Below, in pieces: positions 1 to 11,732 of a stretch of 64,000 nucleotides of DNA. The notes under the pieces were generated by a model. The model saw nothing but the letters and a program-made list of their open reading frames with translations. It was not told the DNA's origin and searched no databases. Numbering within the stretch: position 1 is the stretch's first letter; every line of letters starts with the position of its first letter. The position numbers and the translations under genes are program-made. The DNA is from Corythucha ciliata (lineage: Eukaryota > Arthropoda > Insecta > Hemiptera > Tingidae). The stretch covers positions 46,900,751-46,964,750 of the forward strand of contig CM075942.1 in the NCBI GenBank assembly GCA_038030265.1. The letters run 5' to 3'.

Positions 1-2039
1 TTTATTTTGACTAGGTATTGAGACGGATGTTACAGTAAGATTTTACAAGATAATTTTCTCTTTTGTCTACTAGCATTTTATTTCTTTTCAATTTCAGTTA
101 CGGTGACGGAGTGATTATAGGAGTGGCTTCTCGTAGGAGAGATTGGATACGACGACCAACTCCCCAGAAACTGTTGTCCTGGTTGGTATTGCTAATAGTT
201 GGTTTTCATAGTGAGCTGCATTCTGATTGCAAGCTGTCAAATAGAAAGCATCGCTGTGCTTTACTTCCGTCTTCTTTTTCCCATCTTTTCTCAATCAGAT
301 ATAACGAAGAATCGGGAATGTTCCCACAAATACAACACTTGCGCATTGCCGCATTGGTCTTATTATTGTCAGATTTATTATTTACCTGTGCTCTTGTCCT
401 GAAAAATATCTGTCCTCATGAAGAAATGTGTATTACATAGGTATTTTTAAACATTTAGCTACATCGCACGTATCACATATTTTATATGCACGCGCTGGTC
501 GCTGAGCTCCACCCTATGCACCGAACCAATCAGGGCAGGATACCAAATTACCAATCATATTTTACACAAGAAAAAACCCTAATGAATGAGGTGTTATTAT
601 TAATAAACTTATACACAGGACACCGGGCCATCACCGGGCGTCCGCTGATTCACTTTAAATTTATAACCTTATTGTTTTTACGTAAAAAAAGAAGAGATAG
701 AGAACAAAAAAGTCAAAAAACAGACCTGCGAATGAGACATGTGACCTTCACTGCAAGTAAGAGTCCCTCTTTCCAACACTCACCCTTGGTAGGTGGTGCG
801 CGGGGGTGTTCTAATGTATTTACGATTTTTCTGTTTCGGGCGCTAATTTTTATCCGATCGTAAATCTCAGAAATGTTTTGGAACCAGTGACTTACCCTAC
901 AACTGGGCTGTGCATGATTTTCCCAAATTTATAAAAAATCGAGATTTTGTGTGTCTAATTTTTGGGTTACGAGGTGAACTCTAAAAAAAGGTTAACGACG
1001 CGAATTGTAGGTGAGTACCAGAGTAAAATCCATTTTTCAAAATTAAAATCGGACCATTTTTGGAGCCGTGAGGAGTGCCGCCGCAGCGTCTATATTCCCT
1101 CTCACTTGCACACTTATCATCCCCTTTCGCCTTAAGTCTTCAGAGCTTATGCGGGTAGTTTAATTTAACTGCCGAACTATTCCGTTTCGTGTTGGAATAT
1201 TTCTCCTCCGTTCCCCCGCAACATCAAAGGATGTACTCGAGTTGGAGGGTACTACATAATATTTTGTACACAAAAGGGAATAAATCCAGCCAAAATGCGT
1301 TCTCCAAAGATTGCGGAATTTATTCAACGACATTTTATACTTCCAGCTTGTTCTTTTATACGATCCAGCACTTTACGGCTGTGACGCAAAAAAAAAAACG
1401 AAGAAGTTGGAGATGAAAAAACGTGGGAGGTTGCTAACAACGTGCCATGGGCTCCGTGACGAGACGGGAAATTAAAATTAAAAATGAAGGGCGAAGCACT
1501 TTTGTTCTTCGTTTTGCAATGATTCCAGTTTCATGGAAGTTTTTTTTTTTTTTTCCCCTATTATTTTTCCCGTTCAAACCCCTTAACAAGAAAGATTGAC
1601 TGAGCGGGGACATCCAACATCCCCATCCACCACCACTCTTCGAAGATTCAACGTACTAAGCCCTGTTTTACCCAAAACGTTTTGTCACACTTTTACGGAT
1701 CCACCCTGCATGTATTTTTGAGAACAAACATTATATGTATATGACCCCTAGGATTAAATAATTACTTTTAAATCATTCCCGGTGTTCTAATGAACTAGTG
1801 TTCGTTCCCCCGTCGTGTTCAATGTAGTTGTTTTTCAAACTGAACCTAACAAAATAAAGTTTAAGAAAAACCAACGAAAATAATAATCACATAAAAAATT
1901 AAACAAGAAAAAATTGAAAGTTCCGTGATAACGCGATAGACTCACCTGTCGAGCAATGTGCCGCGTAATCCACTCGTCGAGCCAAATTTTCGGTGGTTTG
2001 GGCGGTTCATAAGGGAGTTATACGCCACTTTCGCCTAAA
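1..2039. other. Non-coding stretch, no gene recognised
   Basis: Several open frames occur on the + strand (for example 63-440 and 486-863), but none shows a recognisable domain, consistent codon pattern or splice structure. The DNA is AT-rich with short homopolymers, including a T run near 1541-1554. I see no RNA gene. Confidence 0.5.
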
Positions 2040-2650
2040 AACTTGCAATTTTGTTTAAAATAAAGTCCTGCAGTTGCTATTTTCGCTTAAATTAACCCTA
2101 AGACCCGAAACTTTAAATTTCGGGTCTATCCAACCATGCAGGAATACTGTATTTTGGCTCCGAATCCGAATTAGCCAACTCACAAATATTTGTCTATTAA
2201 TATTGCAGTTACATACGCGGTGATTCGTCAGGGTATGGGCGCAGTCGGGCCTGCTAGCGCTCATCCTCTAAATAAAATTGGCCGTCAAACTTGCGGTTTC
2301 GCCAAGATTAGGGCCAGATACTGGCAGTTTCGCTAACATTTTTCCTGAAAACATCATTTACAGACTTTTGTACCTAATAATGTTGTAATTTTGTTGAGGG
2401 TTCGGCATGTGATATATAGGCCTCATCAGCCTACGAAGTGGGTGCGTCGTGGCCGGCTAGCCCGGGGTCCGAGCACACAAAAACAATTACAAGCTTGTCA
2501 TTTCACGGATATTTAGCACTGAAACTTGTAATTTCTCCGAAATTAAAACGCGTAACTTGCACTTTTACTGAAATGAAGACCAGAAACTGGCATTTTCGCA
2601 GAAATAAGAGCCGGAACTTCGAATCCGTCCGGAAAATTGCCAACCCCAGC
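2040..2650. repeat. Degenerate minisatellite, family C (first field)
   Basis: Three blocks (2040-2160, 2280-2345, 2500-2650) repeat a unit of about 30-33 bp built around 'GAAACTTGCAATTTCGC' followed by 'GAAATTAAGACC', each copy differing by several substitutions. A short non-repeat phrase around 2440-2500 (TAGCC..GG..CCGAGCACACAAAAACAA) recurs at 15420-15450 next to another field of the same family, so phrase and satellite probably travel together. Similar fields lie at 15100-15600, 25590-25770 and 26570-26680. Confidence 0.6.
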
Positions 2651-2819
2651 CGTGTCGGAGACGAGAGAAGGGGTGTCCGGTGAATCAACCCTTGCGATAA
2701 CCCGGGAACTTGCGGAAGGACGAAGGAGAGAGAGAGAGTGATAATTGAAAAGAGGCAGGGCAAGCCACTGTGAATGGCGAAGTGGCGTTTTCTCGATTCT
2801 GTAGCTGCGAGTGATCTAT

Positions 2820-2975
2820 TGTTCTCAATTTTTTTTGTTCTCAATATTCAAGCGCGTGAATCAGCGCTTTTTCTAAATTTTAGCCGTGAATTAGTGTTTT
2901 TTCTCCAGTTTGTCCGAGAATTAATGATTTTTTATCAATTCTATTCACGAATTTGCCCCCAAAAACCGCGGATTG
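2820..2975 (-). repeat. Degenerate minisatellite, family A (short field)
   Basis: Read on the minus strand this is the phrase 'GCTAATTCACGGCTAAAATTGAGAAAAA' in about four decayed copies. The open frame at 2774-2983 is just this repeat translated. The same unit forms the large field at 50560-52130. Confidence 0.55.
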
Positions 2976-2999
2976 CCGTTTAGGTACTAGTACTCAAGT

Positions 3000-3610
3000 C
3001 TTGGTGAGTATCTTATGAATCAAAATTTCGCCTTTACAGCGATTAGTATTACTTATTTTTTCATGTTGACTTGAAAACGTATTTAAAATGGTTAGAAGGT
3101 GTTCCGACAGTGTTCTATAGTTATACGCAAAAATGACTCAAGCTTTATCAGTGGCATCAGAATGCAATTTGGCATGAAAGCCAACGAAGTTAGCATAGCA
3201 ATCAAAAGAATTATTAGAAAAAACGGAGACTGGACAGCACCTTGGGTGCAATCTTTTTGATAATTATTAGAGTTATTAGTATATGTATTAGATTTAATAA
3301 ACTAGAGTTTCTCTAATGATGTTGAAGACCTTGGCTGTTCAATTTGTCCCCAAAACACTAGTGTGGTGATGTCTAATTGTCGATGGTATTGAAAAATAGT
3401 TGAACCGAACTCAATAGTTTGAAATATTCTTCATTATCTTTCATTATAAGTGCCATGACCCGTACATGCTTTTTAAGCAATATGGTGTGCCTGTTTCCGA
3501 ACAGAAAAATTAGCGACGATTAACTAATTTCTGCACTATAGCTATTAAGGTTCATTTGGCTGATCACCCCACCCGTCGGTGTCTGTGTATTTTGAGGTCT
3601 ATTGTTAGTT
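3000..3610. other. Upstream intergenic DNA of the mini-gene
   Basis: No open frame or repeat of note. The segment ends in the TATA box that begins the mini-gene promoter. Confidence 0.35.
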
Positions 3611-3619
3611 CGACTTGGG

Positions 3620-3628
3620 TATAAAAAA
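3620..3628 (+). promoter_or_regulatory. TATA box of the mini-gene
   Basis: TATAAAAAA lies 66 bp upstream of the ATG at 3686. A start site about 30 bp downstream would fall near 3650 (CCATTC), a plausible weak initiator, leaving a 5' leader of about 36 nt. This is the cleanest core promoter I can see in the window. Confidence 0.5.
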
Positions 3629-3685
3629 GAACACCCATTCGTTAGCGTCCATTCAAAGTCTTCGGTAACTTTGGAAATAATTATC

Positions 3686-3886
3686 ATGGCTATGTCTGGA
3701 AAAGTTTTGTGTGGCCTCGCTGCCGTTACTGTGATCCTGGTATAATTTTGTGCCTAATTTATTGCCGTATATTTTTTCACACACTCACTCTTTCACCTTG
3801 TTTAGGCAACGTTGAGGCAAACCGTCTCGGCAGTGGTCGTGGCCCTTGAAGAAAGAGAAAAACGGGATATTCCCGCTGCTGCATAA
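3686..3886 (+). CDS. Small secreted peptide-like protein, two exons
   Basis: Exon 1 is 3686-3739 and exon 2 is 3806-3886, separated by a 66-nt intron with GTATAA donor and a pyrimidine-rich TTGTTTAG acceptor in phase 0. The product is 44 residues. It has Lys5, then a hydrophobic core (VLCGLAAVTVIL), then a second hydrophobic stretch ending near residue 30, consistent with a signal peptide. The tail is acidic and basic (LEEREKRDIPAAA), and its Lys-Arg pair could be a prohormone cleavage site leaving a six-residue DIPAAA tail. A TATA box sits upstream at a sensible distance. I recognise no family. It may be a neuropeptide-like or other small secreted product; a longer alternatively spliced form cannot be excluded, nor can a chance ORF. 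Promoter, start, intron and signal-like sequence occurring together is the main support. Confidence 0.45.
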
Positions 3887-3936
3887 GGGTCATTATTATA
3901 TCTCTGCAATTGTAAGAATAGTATATTGTACGCCTA

Positions 3937-4038
3937 GGAGGTAAAGTGGGTGTTTCCAAGACGAGAGGAGATGTAGCAGTCGGGCGTCAGCGGACGCCCG
4001 ACTGCCTCTCCTCGAGGCTTGGAAACCACTTTACCTCC
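3937..4038. repeat. Strong palindrome (hairpin) just downstream of the mini-gene
   Basis: The outer arms pair GGAGGTAAAGTGG..TTTCCAAG (3937-3960) with CTTGGAAACCACTTTACCTCC (to 4038), and an inner perfect 13-bp stem GCAGTCGGGCGTC (3976-3988) pairs with 3993-4005 across the 4-nt loop AGCG. It starts 50 bp after the stop codon. It may be a small fold-back MITE or a structured 3' end. The 13-mer recurs at 37221-37233. Confidence 0.65.
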
Positions 4039-4042
4039 GTGG

Positions 4043-5506
4043 AGCACACACTATTTTTTATCCTACATGTGGAAATTAAAACAGTGGAGCTATAAATTAA
4101 TTTTATGTCCACGCTAGAGGTTATTTTTGGCTCCTTCATATATGGCAGAGAGTGGTGCCTCCTCAAGCACATTATGCCTTCATCCTTCCTTCGATGGATA
4201 AGAATTAAAACAGTGGTTATTCAAAAGCCGAAATGGAACAAAACGAGTCTGAAGAGGATTTTTTGTGAATGTGAAGAATTGTTCACGACGGGAAAATCAA
4301 AGGAAAAATACAATCTGCATTAATGCAGTTACGCGTTACAGACTGGCGCGGAACAAAACAAGTTAATAAGTTAAGAAGAGCTTGTTCCTTCTCACTAAAT
4401 CGTCCGTGTACACATGATAAGCCCGAATCCCGTGAAACAGCGCTGTATCGTGAATCGCCGTCAATTCGGAAACTATAAACTGTCCGACAAAGAAATTTTA
4501 CCTCCGCTAAACTGTCCGACAATGAAATTCTACTTTGGTTACTTTGGTCAGGCATGACGTACTTTGTCGATTGTTTTCCGGCTTCAAAATCAAGCTTTAC
4601 CATCGTGAAGGAAAAAAAATCTATTTCAAACATGAGACTCAAATATGAATTGAAATTAAAACGAGTTATTAGACCACTTCACTAAACTCACACATCGCGA
4701 TTTTTTTATTCAGAGTTATCAACAATGTCGGAATAATTTAATAACGCTCTTCAGATGGAATGATATAAATTCCTGAGCTTCAAGAGAACATTATTATTGC
4801 TGTTGCAAAAATCCTCACGGGCTTCATGTGCTACTCAACAACAATAAGTTCCACTCCAGCTAACACCGAAGAAACCAATTTTACTTCAAGCAGAAGCAGT
4901 GAAATATAAGGGTTTTTATTCTTTGTCGAGGAATAAAAACCCCCGTTCAGAGAACCCAATTCTTCACTGCCTGGCATTCCACTCGATTCATCCACTACAA
5001 ACAATTTCATGAAGTATTTGTTTGTTACTATTTTCACCTACGACAGGTTCACTCCTCATTTCACGCTCAAATTCTCTGTAAGAATACAAAAATGTCTCGA
5101 ATGACACTATCCTCTTCACCCCACCACTCTTTAGATATGCAAAGAAACTTGGAACTTTTATTCTCATCATTACCGCGTAGATCAAGTTGTAGAAGTTGGT
5201 TGTTGTTCGTCCCTTGGAATGAGCTTTTGCTTGACAACAAAGAGGGCTGCTGCTGCTACCAAACAATCCGCGTTTCTGAATTATTTTAAATGTCGCCCTT
5301 GATTGTTGACATTATGCCTCCTCCTTCGACGGTGCGCTAAAGAAATATACTTTATTCATGCGAATGCATCTCGTACAGTCTGAAGGTGGAGGAGAACCGA
5401 GAGCCAGAACAAGTAAAATCCAGCGGCGCGCGTGGCAATGAATTTTAAAGAACTCCATCTAGTTTGTTTTAGTCCATCAGTCTGTTGATTATAAAATGAA
5501 AACAAC
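4043..5506. other. Non-coding stretch, nothing recognised
   Basis: Open frames at 4283-4642 (-), 4988-5266 (-) and others have no recognisable features. I see no clear repeat or RNA gene. Confidence 0.4.
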
Positions 5507-5658
5507 GAGCCATAATGAATAAAAAAAGAGCATGACCTTACACTTCAATTATGCTTATCAATTTATGAATGAAAATAGTGATTTTTATTCATAATTGATG
5601 ACCAAATGCTTGAAAAAATTAAAGCATAAGGTCATGCTATTTTTTATTCATGCGGCTC
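5507..5658. mobile_element. MITE-like palindrome
   Basis: Terminal inverted repeats: GAGCC..AATGAATAAA.. then AGCATGACCTTA at the left, and TAAGGTCATGCT then TTTATTCATGCGGCTC at the right. The ends match over about 40 bp with a few differences. The element is about 152 bp and non-coding. No convincing target duplication. Confidence 0.5.
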
Positions 5659-6590
5659 AATGAATGCTAGACCTTCTCGACGTAATTCCGCAGCCAGGCT
5701 TGTACTGAAACCCTAAAACAATAATTGTTAATTTAATCCAGTGCACTTTATAATCAAAATTTTTTGTTTATGGTTGGGAACTTATTACAGCCTCTTGCGA
5801 TAATAATAATACCTCGCATTCAACGCGGCAAAACGATAGAGTTCATTGCCCGAAGTAAATCGATCCATGTGGGAAAACTGAAGAGCTGAAAAGAAGCTCA
5901 TGAATTAATCCTCCACTGATCGGTGTCTACATTTTATCTTTGGGTTAAGGGAATTTTCAAATAAGGCCGACCTGTTTCTCGCGCAAGAAAGTATATGAAT
6001 CACCTTATGCGTATCAAAATATGAAAACCGTGTTTTTATATTAGAAAAAAAGGTCAACAGTAAATGCTTTTTCTTCGATCGGGTTAGCCTTCAAGCTTTA
6101 TGAGTGAAGAGTGAGCTTTTTTTTCGAGAAAAAATAATTCCAGTTCAGAGGCTATAACTAGAACTTTTCCAAGATTACGGTGGAAAAATATCAGATTTAT
6201 CAGATTTTTTTGTACGATATCATTATGACCAGTTTTAGACCGAAAGCTCTTGGTTTTTGGGTAGCGCCGATATTATGTACATACCTAACCGTCAATGGTG
6301 GGGGGGGGGGCCAAAAATTTTATTTATACAGGAAAATATGATTTCAGAGCACAATTTCCCCGCTCAAAATTCCGTCAGAAATCCGAAAAAAAGGTGTTCC
6401 TAAAAATGTATTCGTCAATTAGTAATAATCAGTAGCGTGCCGGTGGTAGGTACGGAAGCAGACAGACCCGGGTCCCTCTCCTGAGAAGGATCCTGAAAAA
6501 CTTTAAGATGGAAAAATAGGGACTTCTAGGCTATATGTTCACGAATTCACGACCCCACGTTTCGTGACTATAGTCCGTTCTGTAAATTTG
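5659..6590. other. Non-coding stretch
   Basis: No gene seen. It contains a G homopolymer of about 12 near 6300 and poly-T/poly-A runs. Confidence 0.4.
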
Positions 6591-7015
6591 GTTGTTCCAA
6601 TAACAAATTCGGTTCGTTCAAAAACCAAATGTCATGATTCTGGACCTTCGAACAATTTCTCCGCGGATTAGTCTTCTTCACAACAAAGTTTTACGAATTT
6701 TTGCAATGAAAATCAATGATTCATTTGGCATTAGTTCTTTCTGTAATAAGTTTTGCTGCTTTGGCTTATTCGAAAAATTAACTCTCAAAAACCACATTGG
6801 GGTTTTTTTTTCAAAACTCGATTCTGCGCGCGGACTTTCGCTGTCTCAAAACCAATTTTTCCTGGATCTGGCTCCTTCAAACCCAACCCTGAAAGTTTAT
6901 CAAAAACCAAATTTCGTGGCTGTTGCTCGTTCCTAAACCAGTTTTGCCGGCTAGGCTGTTGCGGAAAACTAATTTTGCTCTTTTAAACACCAAATTCACG
7001 GATTTTTGTCGTGAG
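6590..7015. repeat. Degenerate minisatellite, family B
   Basis: Repeats of roughly 40-50 bp carry 'CAAAAACCAAATTTCGTGGCT' followed by 'TTGCTCGTTC', heavily decayed. The + strand ORFs 6634-6936 and 6753-6986 are translations of this field. Related fields: 27110-27320 and 63720-64000. Confidence 0.5.
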
Positions 7016-9329
7016 GCTCGACGCCCGTTGAACTTCCTGTGTGACTTTAACTATATTAGAGCGAAGAAAACCGACCAAATTCAACGGTAGCGTGGGAGCC
7101 GTTCATTTTTAAGGCTACGTGAAGCGCGCTGAACAGTCAGGAAACTATAGTGATTAAACAAAGAAACATTTAAAAATTAAGCACTAAGAAACGTCAAAAG
7201 CTCTAACGTTAAGACGTCGAGCCTGAAAATTCGGCTCGTTAGAACGCTTACCCAGACTTAGCTACACACTCTTAATTGTTCACGAAAATGAAGCCAAGCT
7301 CAATAAATAAGCTTTTTTGGCTTGAAACCCACTATTTTGCCTCACAAACGCAGCCCTCAGACACATACGTTTCTTTTTATTTGTCTGCGAATATACTAAA
7401 GAAGGAAGTTTGGCATTAAAATTCCTCTCCATTTGGAATTCTTTCCCGGCTATAAGAGGTCGACAATTTCATACATTTTTCATCGACCGAAATACTACAA
7501 TTTGCCCGTGTCTTGTCTCTCTTACTTTCTTTATCTATCCCTCTTTTTTTGTCTGGCTCTTCTTGTGAAAGAAACCGGGGCAGTATTAGAGTGAAACTGT
7601 CGCTTCCTATCCTGTAATAAGGAGTTTCACGGAAAAGGGATCTAAATTCAATCAACTTGATCGTTCTTCCTACCCGAGCTAAACGGGTACAGAGCGGGAA
7701 GCGTCTAACGATTCTTAAAGATTATTTGAATCACTAGATTCACGTTTTGTTATCGAAAGGAACAAGAAATTGATGTGAAATTAGATATGAAAGGGACACT
7801 ACTTGAAAAAGATTCTTGTTGCACTTCCATCTCAAAGGCGTGATATTTCCTAATTAAAAAAAAAAAAAAAAAAACGCGAGACGTCCAATTAGGGCGATGA
7901 CGTTTTCGATTTATTCGTTTGGTAAAATCTCGAGATTATCCCACTGGGGAAATTCCACGTCTATAGTGAAGTTCCTGGTGGCTCTAATGTGTAATTGCTA
8001 AATCACTCCGTCGTTCGCAAACTCGGTAAATTTCATCACATTTCCAATCGCTTCCTGGCTAATGGAGGGTTTTGTGATTGACATCCCGGGGGAAATCAGT
8101 CTCTTCTGTACATAAATACATGAGGTGCTTTAGTCATCGCAGCGAAGGAAATAAATATGTCAAACAGTATGAGACTGAATTCTCCGCGAGCGAGGCGAAG
8201 GACCACGTCATCATTTCCTGGAGTCATACAACTTCAAACGTAAGGGTGACACTCGTTTAAATAATCGTCTCGATGCTTGGAGAAAGCTTGATGGATATGA
8301 ACGTCGCAAACAAATCATAAAGCTTATAGTCATGCTCCGTCGGATTACAACAAGTTGCGTCGATAATATCCTTCTCCAGCTTGCACTTTACTTCCCCATC
8401 AGAGATACCCCGTGGGGGAGGGGGATTGACGTCGTGAAAATTACACCCAGCCCATTTCCAACTTCATTATTCAGTTACTGGAGTTTTGCGTCTCTATTCT
8501 CAGACTTTTGACACTTTGCGCGTGGGTGGCAGTCGAGGCTGTCCCGCTTAATTGCGTATAGCTCAACTTATTAGCTTAGGAAAAGGTCGGATGAGGAAAA
8601 TCGGCCTAAAAAGTTGAGCCTCACGAGAGCTTTGTGTGTCTCAGGTAAATATTGAATTTGGAGAGCCATGCATAAAGGAGTATTGACTCAAAATAGGAAC
8701 CTTCTGAGCGTGTAGTCCCTGCAAAGAGAGAAACTATGGAACGAAAATAATCGACCTAACAATGTTTACGTCGATATAATTATGCTAAAAACGCATGAAT
8801 ACTCCTACATAAATTAATTTTTAGAATGTCATATTCGTTGAGTTGAAGAGAGGAGCATTATGTTTAATTAAAATTGGACAAAATATTAGGGGGAGGGAGG
8901 GATTCGTTGAAATCTTTACCTACTGAAAGTTAGGTGTTAATCATTGCCATATCACGTATGGTGTGTAATGATTGCAAACTTTTGTTGAAAAGTTTATTTG
9001 AACAGACCAAGTGGATTAGAAATATTCACAAGCTGAGAGCTGCTAGTGTTACACACCTGCAGCTCGTTAGGGAACACCCTTACCCTTGAAAAAAGGGAAG
9101 GGAAGAAGCTTTGTCATCATCGTATCCTCGCTTTGAAGGTAAGTAATGAGAAATTCTAGCGTGTTATCGAAGAGTCCTTTTTAATTAACTAATGCTCAGG
9201 TATCGTGAATGTCCGGCGTTAGGGATGAGAGGGGTCCTGGGGGATAGAGAAATGATTGCACGGGTGCAGCCGTCGCACTGTGAAGTCGGACTTTTCAAGG
9301 TTTGGTAGGTTTCCGAACAGAAACTCTTA
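7016..9329. other. Non-coding stretch, no gene recognised
   Basis: No ORF with domain character. It contains an A-rich run at about 7856-7874. The ORFs at 7416-7655 (-) and 8078-8260 (+) look like chance. Confidence 0.4.
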
Positions 9330-10826
9330 GGCCCGTTTTCACCAACTTTTTTTAACCACGATCAACGACTAATCATGATTATAATGTAAACAATACGATG
9401 GGGAAGTGAGGTTCGATTATTCAAAGGTAATTCGACTCATAACAAATAAGAAGGTTAGAACCCACCTCACCCCCTTTCAATGTTTAGAAGAAGTAAGGAG
9501 GAGTCTAGTCTCCAACTTCTGCCGTTTCGTTTAGATATTTTTTGTGTTGGTTAAAGTGAATAGTCCCTCGCCTTTTAATTTATTTATTTTTTCGGAGATT
9601 AGAAAAATGGCTCGTGAACTTGGTGCCCGGCTGACAAAGAAGGAGAAGCCAGCTTTAAAAAAAACCATGTTGATATTGTTCTACGATGATCGTTGTAGAT
9701 TGCAGTCATCGCAGAAAAACTGTAGCGGCTGAATTGAATACGAATATGTCTAAGACCCCCGACGTATTTCATCAGAATTCATGGGTTGCTATACGTCGGG
9801 GAAGTTTCGACTCATAATAAACCTTATCACCTTATCATCAACCCTAGGACAGTTTGACATTATTGATACAAATCCCACGTTTTAAGGCAGTTCAGTGTTT
9901 TTCACATATTTTTTAAGTTTCTCTACGTAATAATTAGTGTCGGGAAGACCTGATTCGCAATCGACAGGGGCTACTTGATTTTTTGAATCCGTCCGGCTTC
10001 AGATGAACATTATTTTCTTCACCTCTCTCTAGAATTCTAGATAACCAAAATGTCTTTTCACTCCGGCGCAGCTCGCGGTAAAAACACTTCGTGTAGTCAA
10101 ATTGAATCGTTTATTTATGAGTTGATTATAATAAATTATGCTTTTGAAGTCATAAAAGACGTGTTCGACACATTTACACCCTCCAGAGACCACCGTCAAA
10201 AGCACACGAATGTCGGGTTTGGTGTCTTCCGGGATTAGTCGAAATTGATGACTTGCGGGTGACAAGCAAACTCGAGACACAGGGTACGGTGTACAGCACT
10301 TGTGAAACTGTGAGTATCACCATCACCCATGAAAACTTATTTTCTGGCCGTTGAGCTCACTACACTGTGTGTGTTTTTTTAAAGTTTTTGGTGGGATTCA
10401 GTGTTCGGTGTACCAGAAACGACTGCCCTTTCTTCTTTGACATATTCGTATTCAATTCAGTAGCTACAGTTTTTCTGCGATGACTGCAATCTACAACGAT
10501 CACCGTAGAACAATATCAACATGGTTTTTTTTAAAGCTGGCTTCTCCTTCTTTGTGAGCCTTTACTTCGCCGGGCACCAAGTTCACGAGCCATTTTTCTA
10601 ATCTCCGGAAAAATAAATAAATAAAAAGGCGAGGGACTATTCACTTTAACCAACACAAAAAATATCTAAACGAAACGGCAGAAGTTGGAGACTAGACTCC
10701 TCCTTACTTCTTCTAAACATTGAAAGGGGGTGAGGTTGGTTCTAACCTTCTTATTTGTTATGAGTCGAATTACCTTTGAAAAATCGAACCTCGCTTCCCC
10801 ATCGTATTGACAATTAATCACAATCG
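9330..10826. mobile_element. Long fold-back element, GGCCCG-terminated family
   Basis: The arm from about 9330-9752 is an inverted copy of about 10437-10826, including a shared stretch that on the left encodes MARELGARLTKKEKPALKK and carries a TTTATTTATTT tract. The left terminus GGCCCGTTTTCACCAAC matches the end of the element at 35733-36228. The right arm lacks that outermost terminus, because another element's end (CATTTGCATAAAATTC) begins at about 10836. The central 700 bp (9753-10436) shows no recognisable transposase. A non-autonomous fold-back transposon with a disrupted right end is the simplest reading. Confidence 0.65.
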
Positions 10827-10896
10827 ATTTTATAGCGTTTGCCATTTGCATAAAATTCAGCTTTGGAGCCGAGCATTTCCACCTGTCTTCTCAGAA

Positions 10897-11384
10897 TGAG
10901 GAAGTAACACATTTTCCAAAATCATGCCATCTTGATAGCTTGGTTACCAAAACTCATGATAACACGATCCTTTCAAATTAAATCAGGCCCTACATTTTTT
11001 TATTAATTTTTAAAACTATTGGGTTGCGGGACCCATGTGAAATAGGCTAGATAGACTGATGACGCAATAACAGCCTTCGCATAACCTTCACAATGGCTTC
11101 CCACAAATCAAACAATAGGCCTTTAGAGAAAGGGATGGACAAGAAGGGGCAACACATGATAACAGCCATGATGCGGAGGGTTGGGAGGGGTCACGACCCC
11201 TTAGTTGCGTCACGAGTCACAGACCGGCCGTTTAAGGTAACAAAAAAAATTGGCAAGTTTTAATATTTCGCTATAAATCGAAATGAATCATTTACGCACT
11301 AATGTTCAATTCCTGGTCATATTTAGTCATTTTCTTCAGAAAAAAATGTCTCCAGCGATTTTTATTTTTTATGTTTCTTCCTCA
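10897..11384. mobile_element. MITE, TGAGGAAGTAACA family, copy 1
   Basis: A 488-bp element bounded by TGAGGAAGTAACA and its near-inverse TGTTTCTTCCTCA. A second copy of the same length class (36423-36911) aligns along its whole length, which fixes the borders. Non-coding. Confidence 0.7.
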
Positions 11385-11454
11385 TTATCGGGAACGGACA
11401 CGAGATAAGAGTTGGGTTATATTACCTTTCCTGGTTACCCCAAATTTATTACAG

Positions 11455-11732
11455 CAAGGTGACTAAATTTTCTATAGGTGCCGCAGATCACTGTCCTTCA
11501 CCTACGTCACGAGCAGTCCCAACCGCCATTGCGCTGGACCCAGTACATTATTAATTGTTATTGGGCTGTGATTTTTGAGAATTCATAAACTTCAATTTCA
11601 AAATTAACTTGCTCTGCTGCTCTGGGGTGAGCAATCGGGAGCAAAGGACTGCTGGTGACGTCAGTCTCCACCCCTCCCGTCTGATTGGCAGGGGGAAATC
11701 TGCGGCACCTGTAGTAAAGTTTAGTCACCTTG
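11455..11732. mobile_element. MITE with perfect 9-bp target duplication
   Basis: The inverted termini CAAGGTGACTAAATTTTCTA and its inverse (TTTAGTCACCTTG) continue into GGTGCCGCAGAT / ATCTGCGGCACC. The element is flanked directly by TTATTACAG on both sides (11446-11454 and 11733-11741). A 9-bp duplication fits Mutator-like elements best; an 8-bp hAT reading would make the ends asymmetric. Length 278 bp, no coding. Confidence 0.8.
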
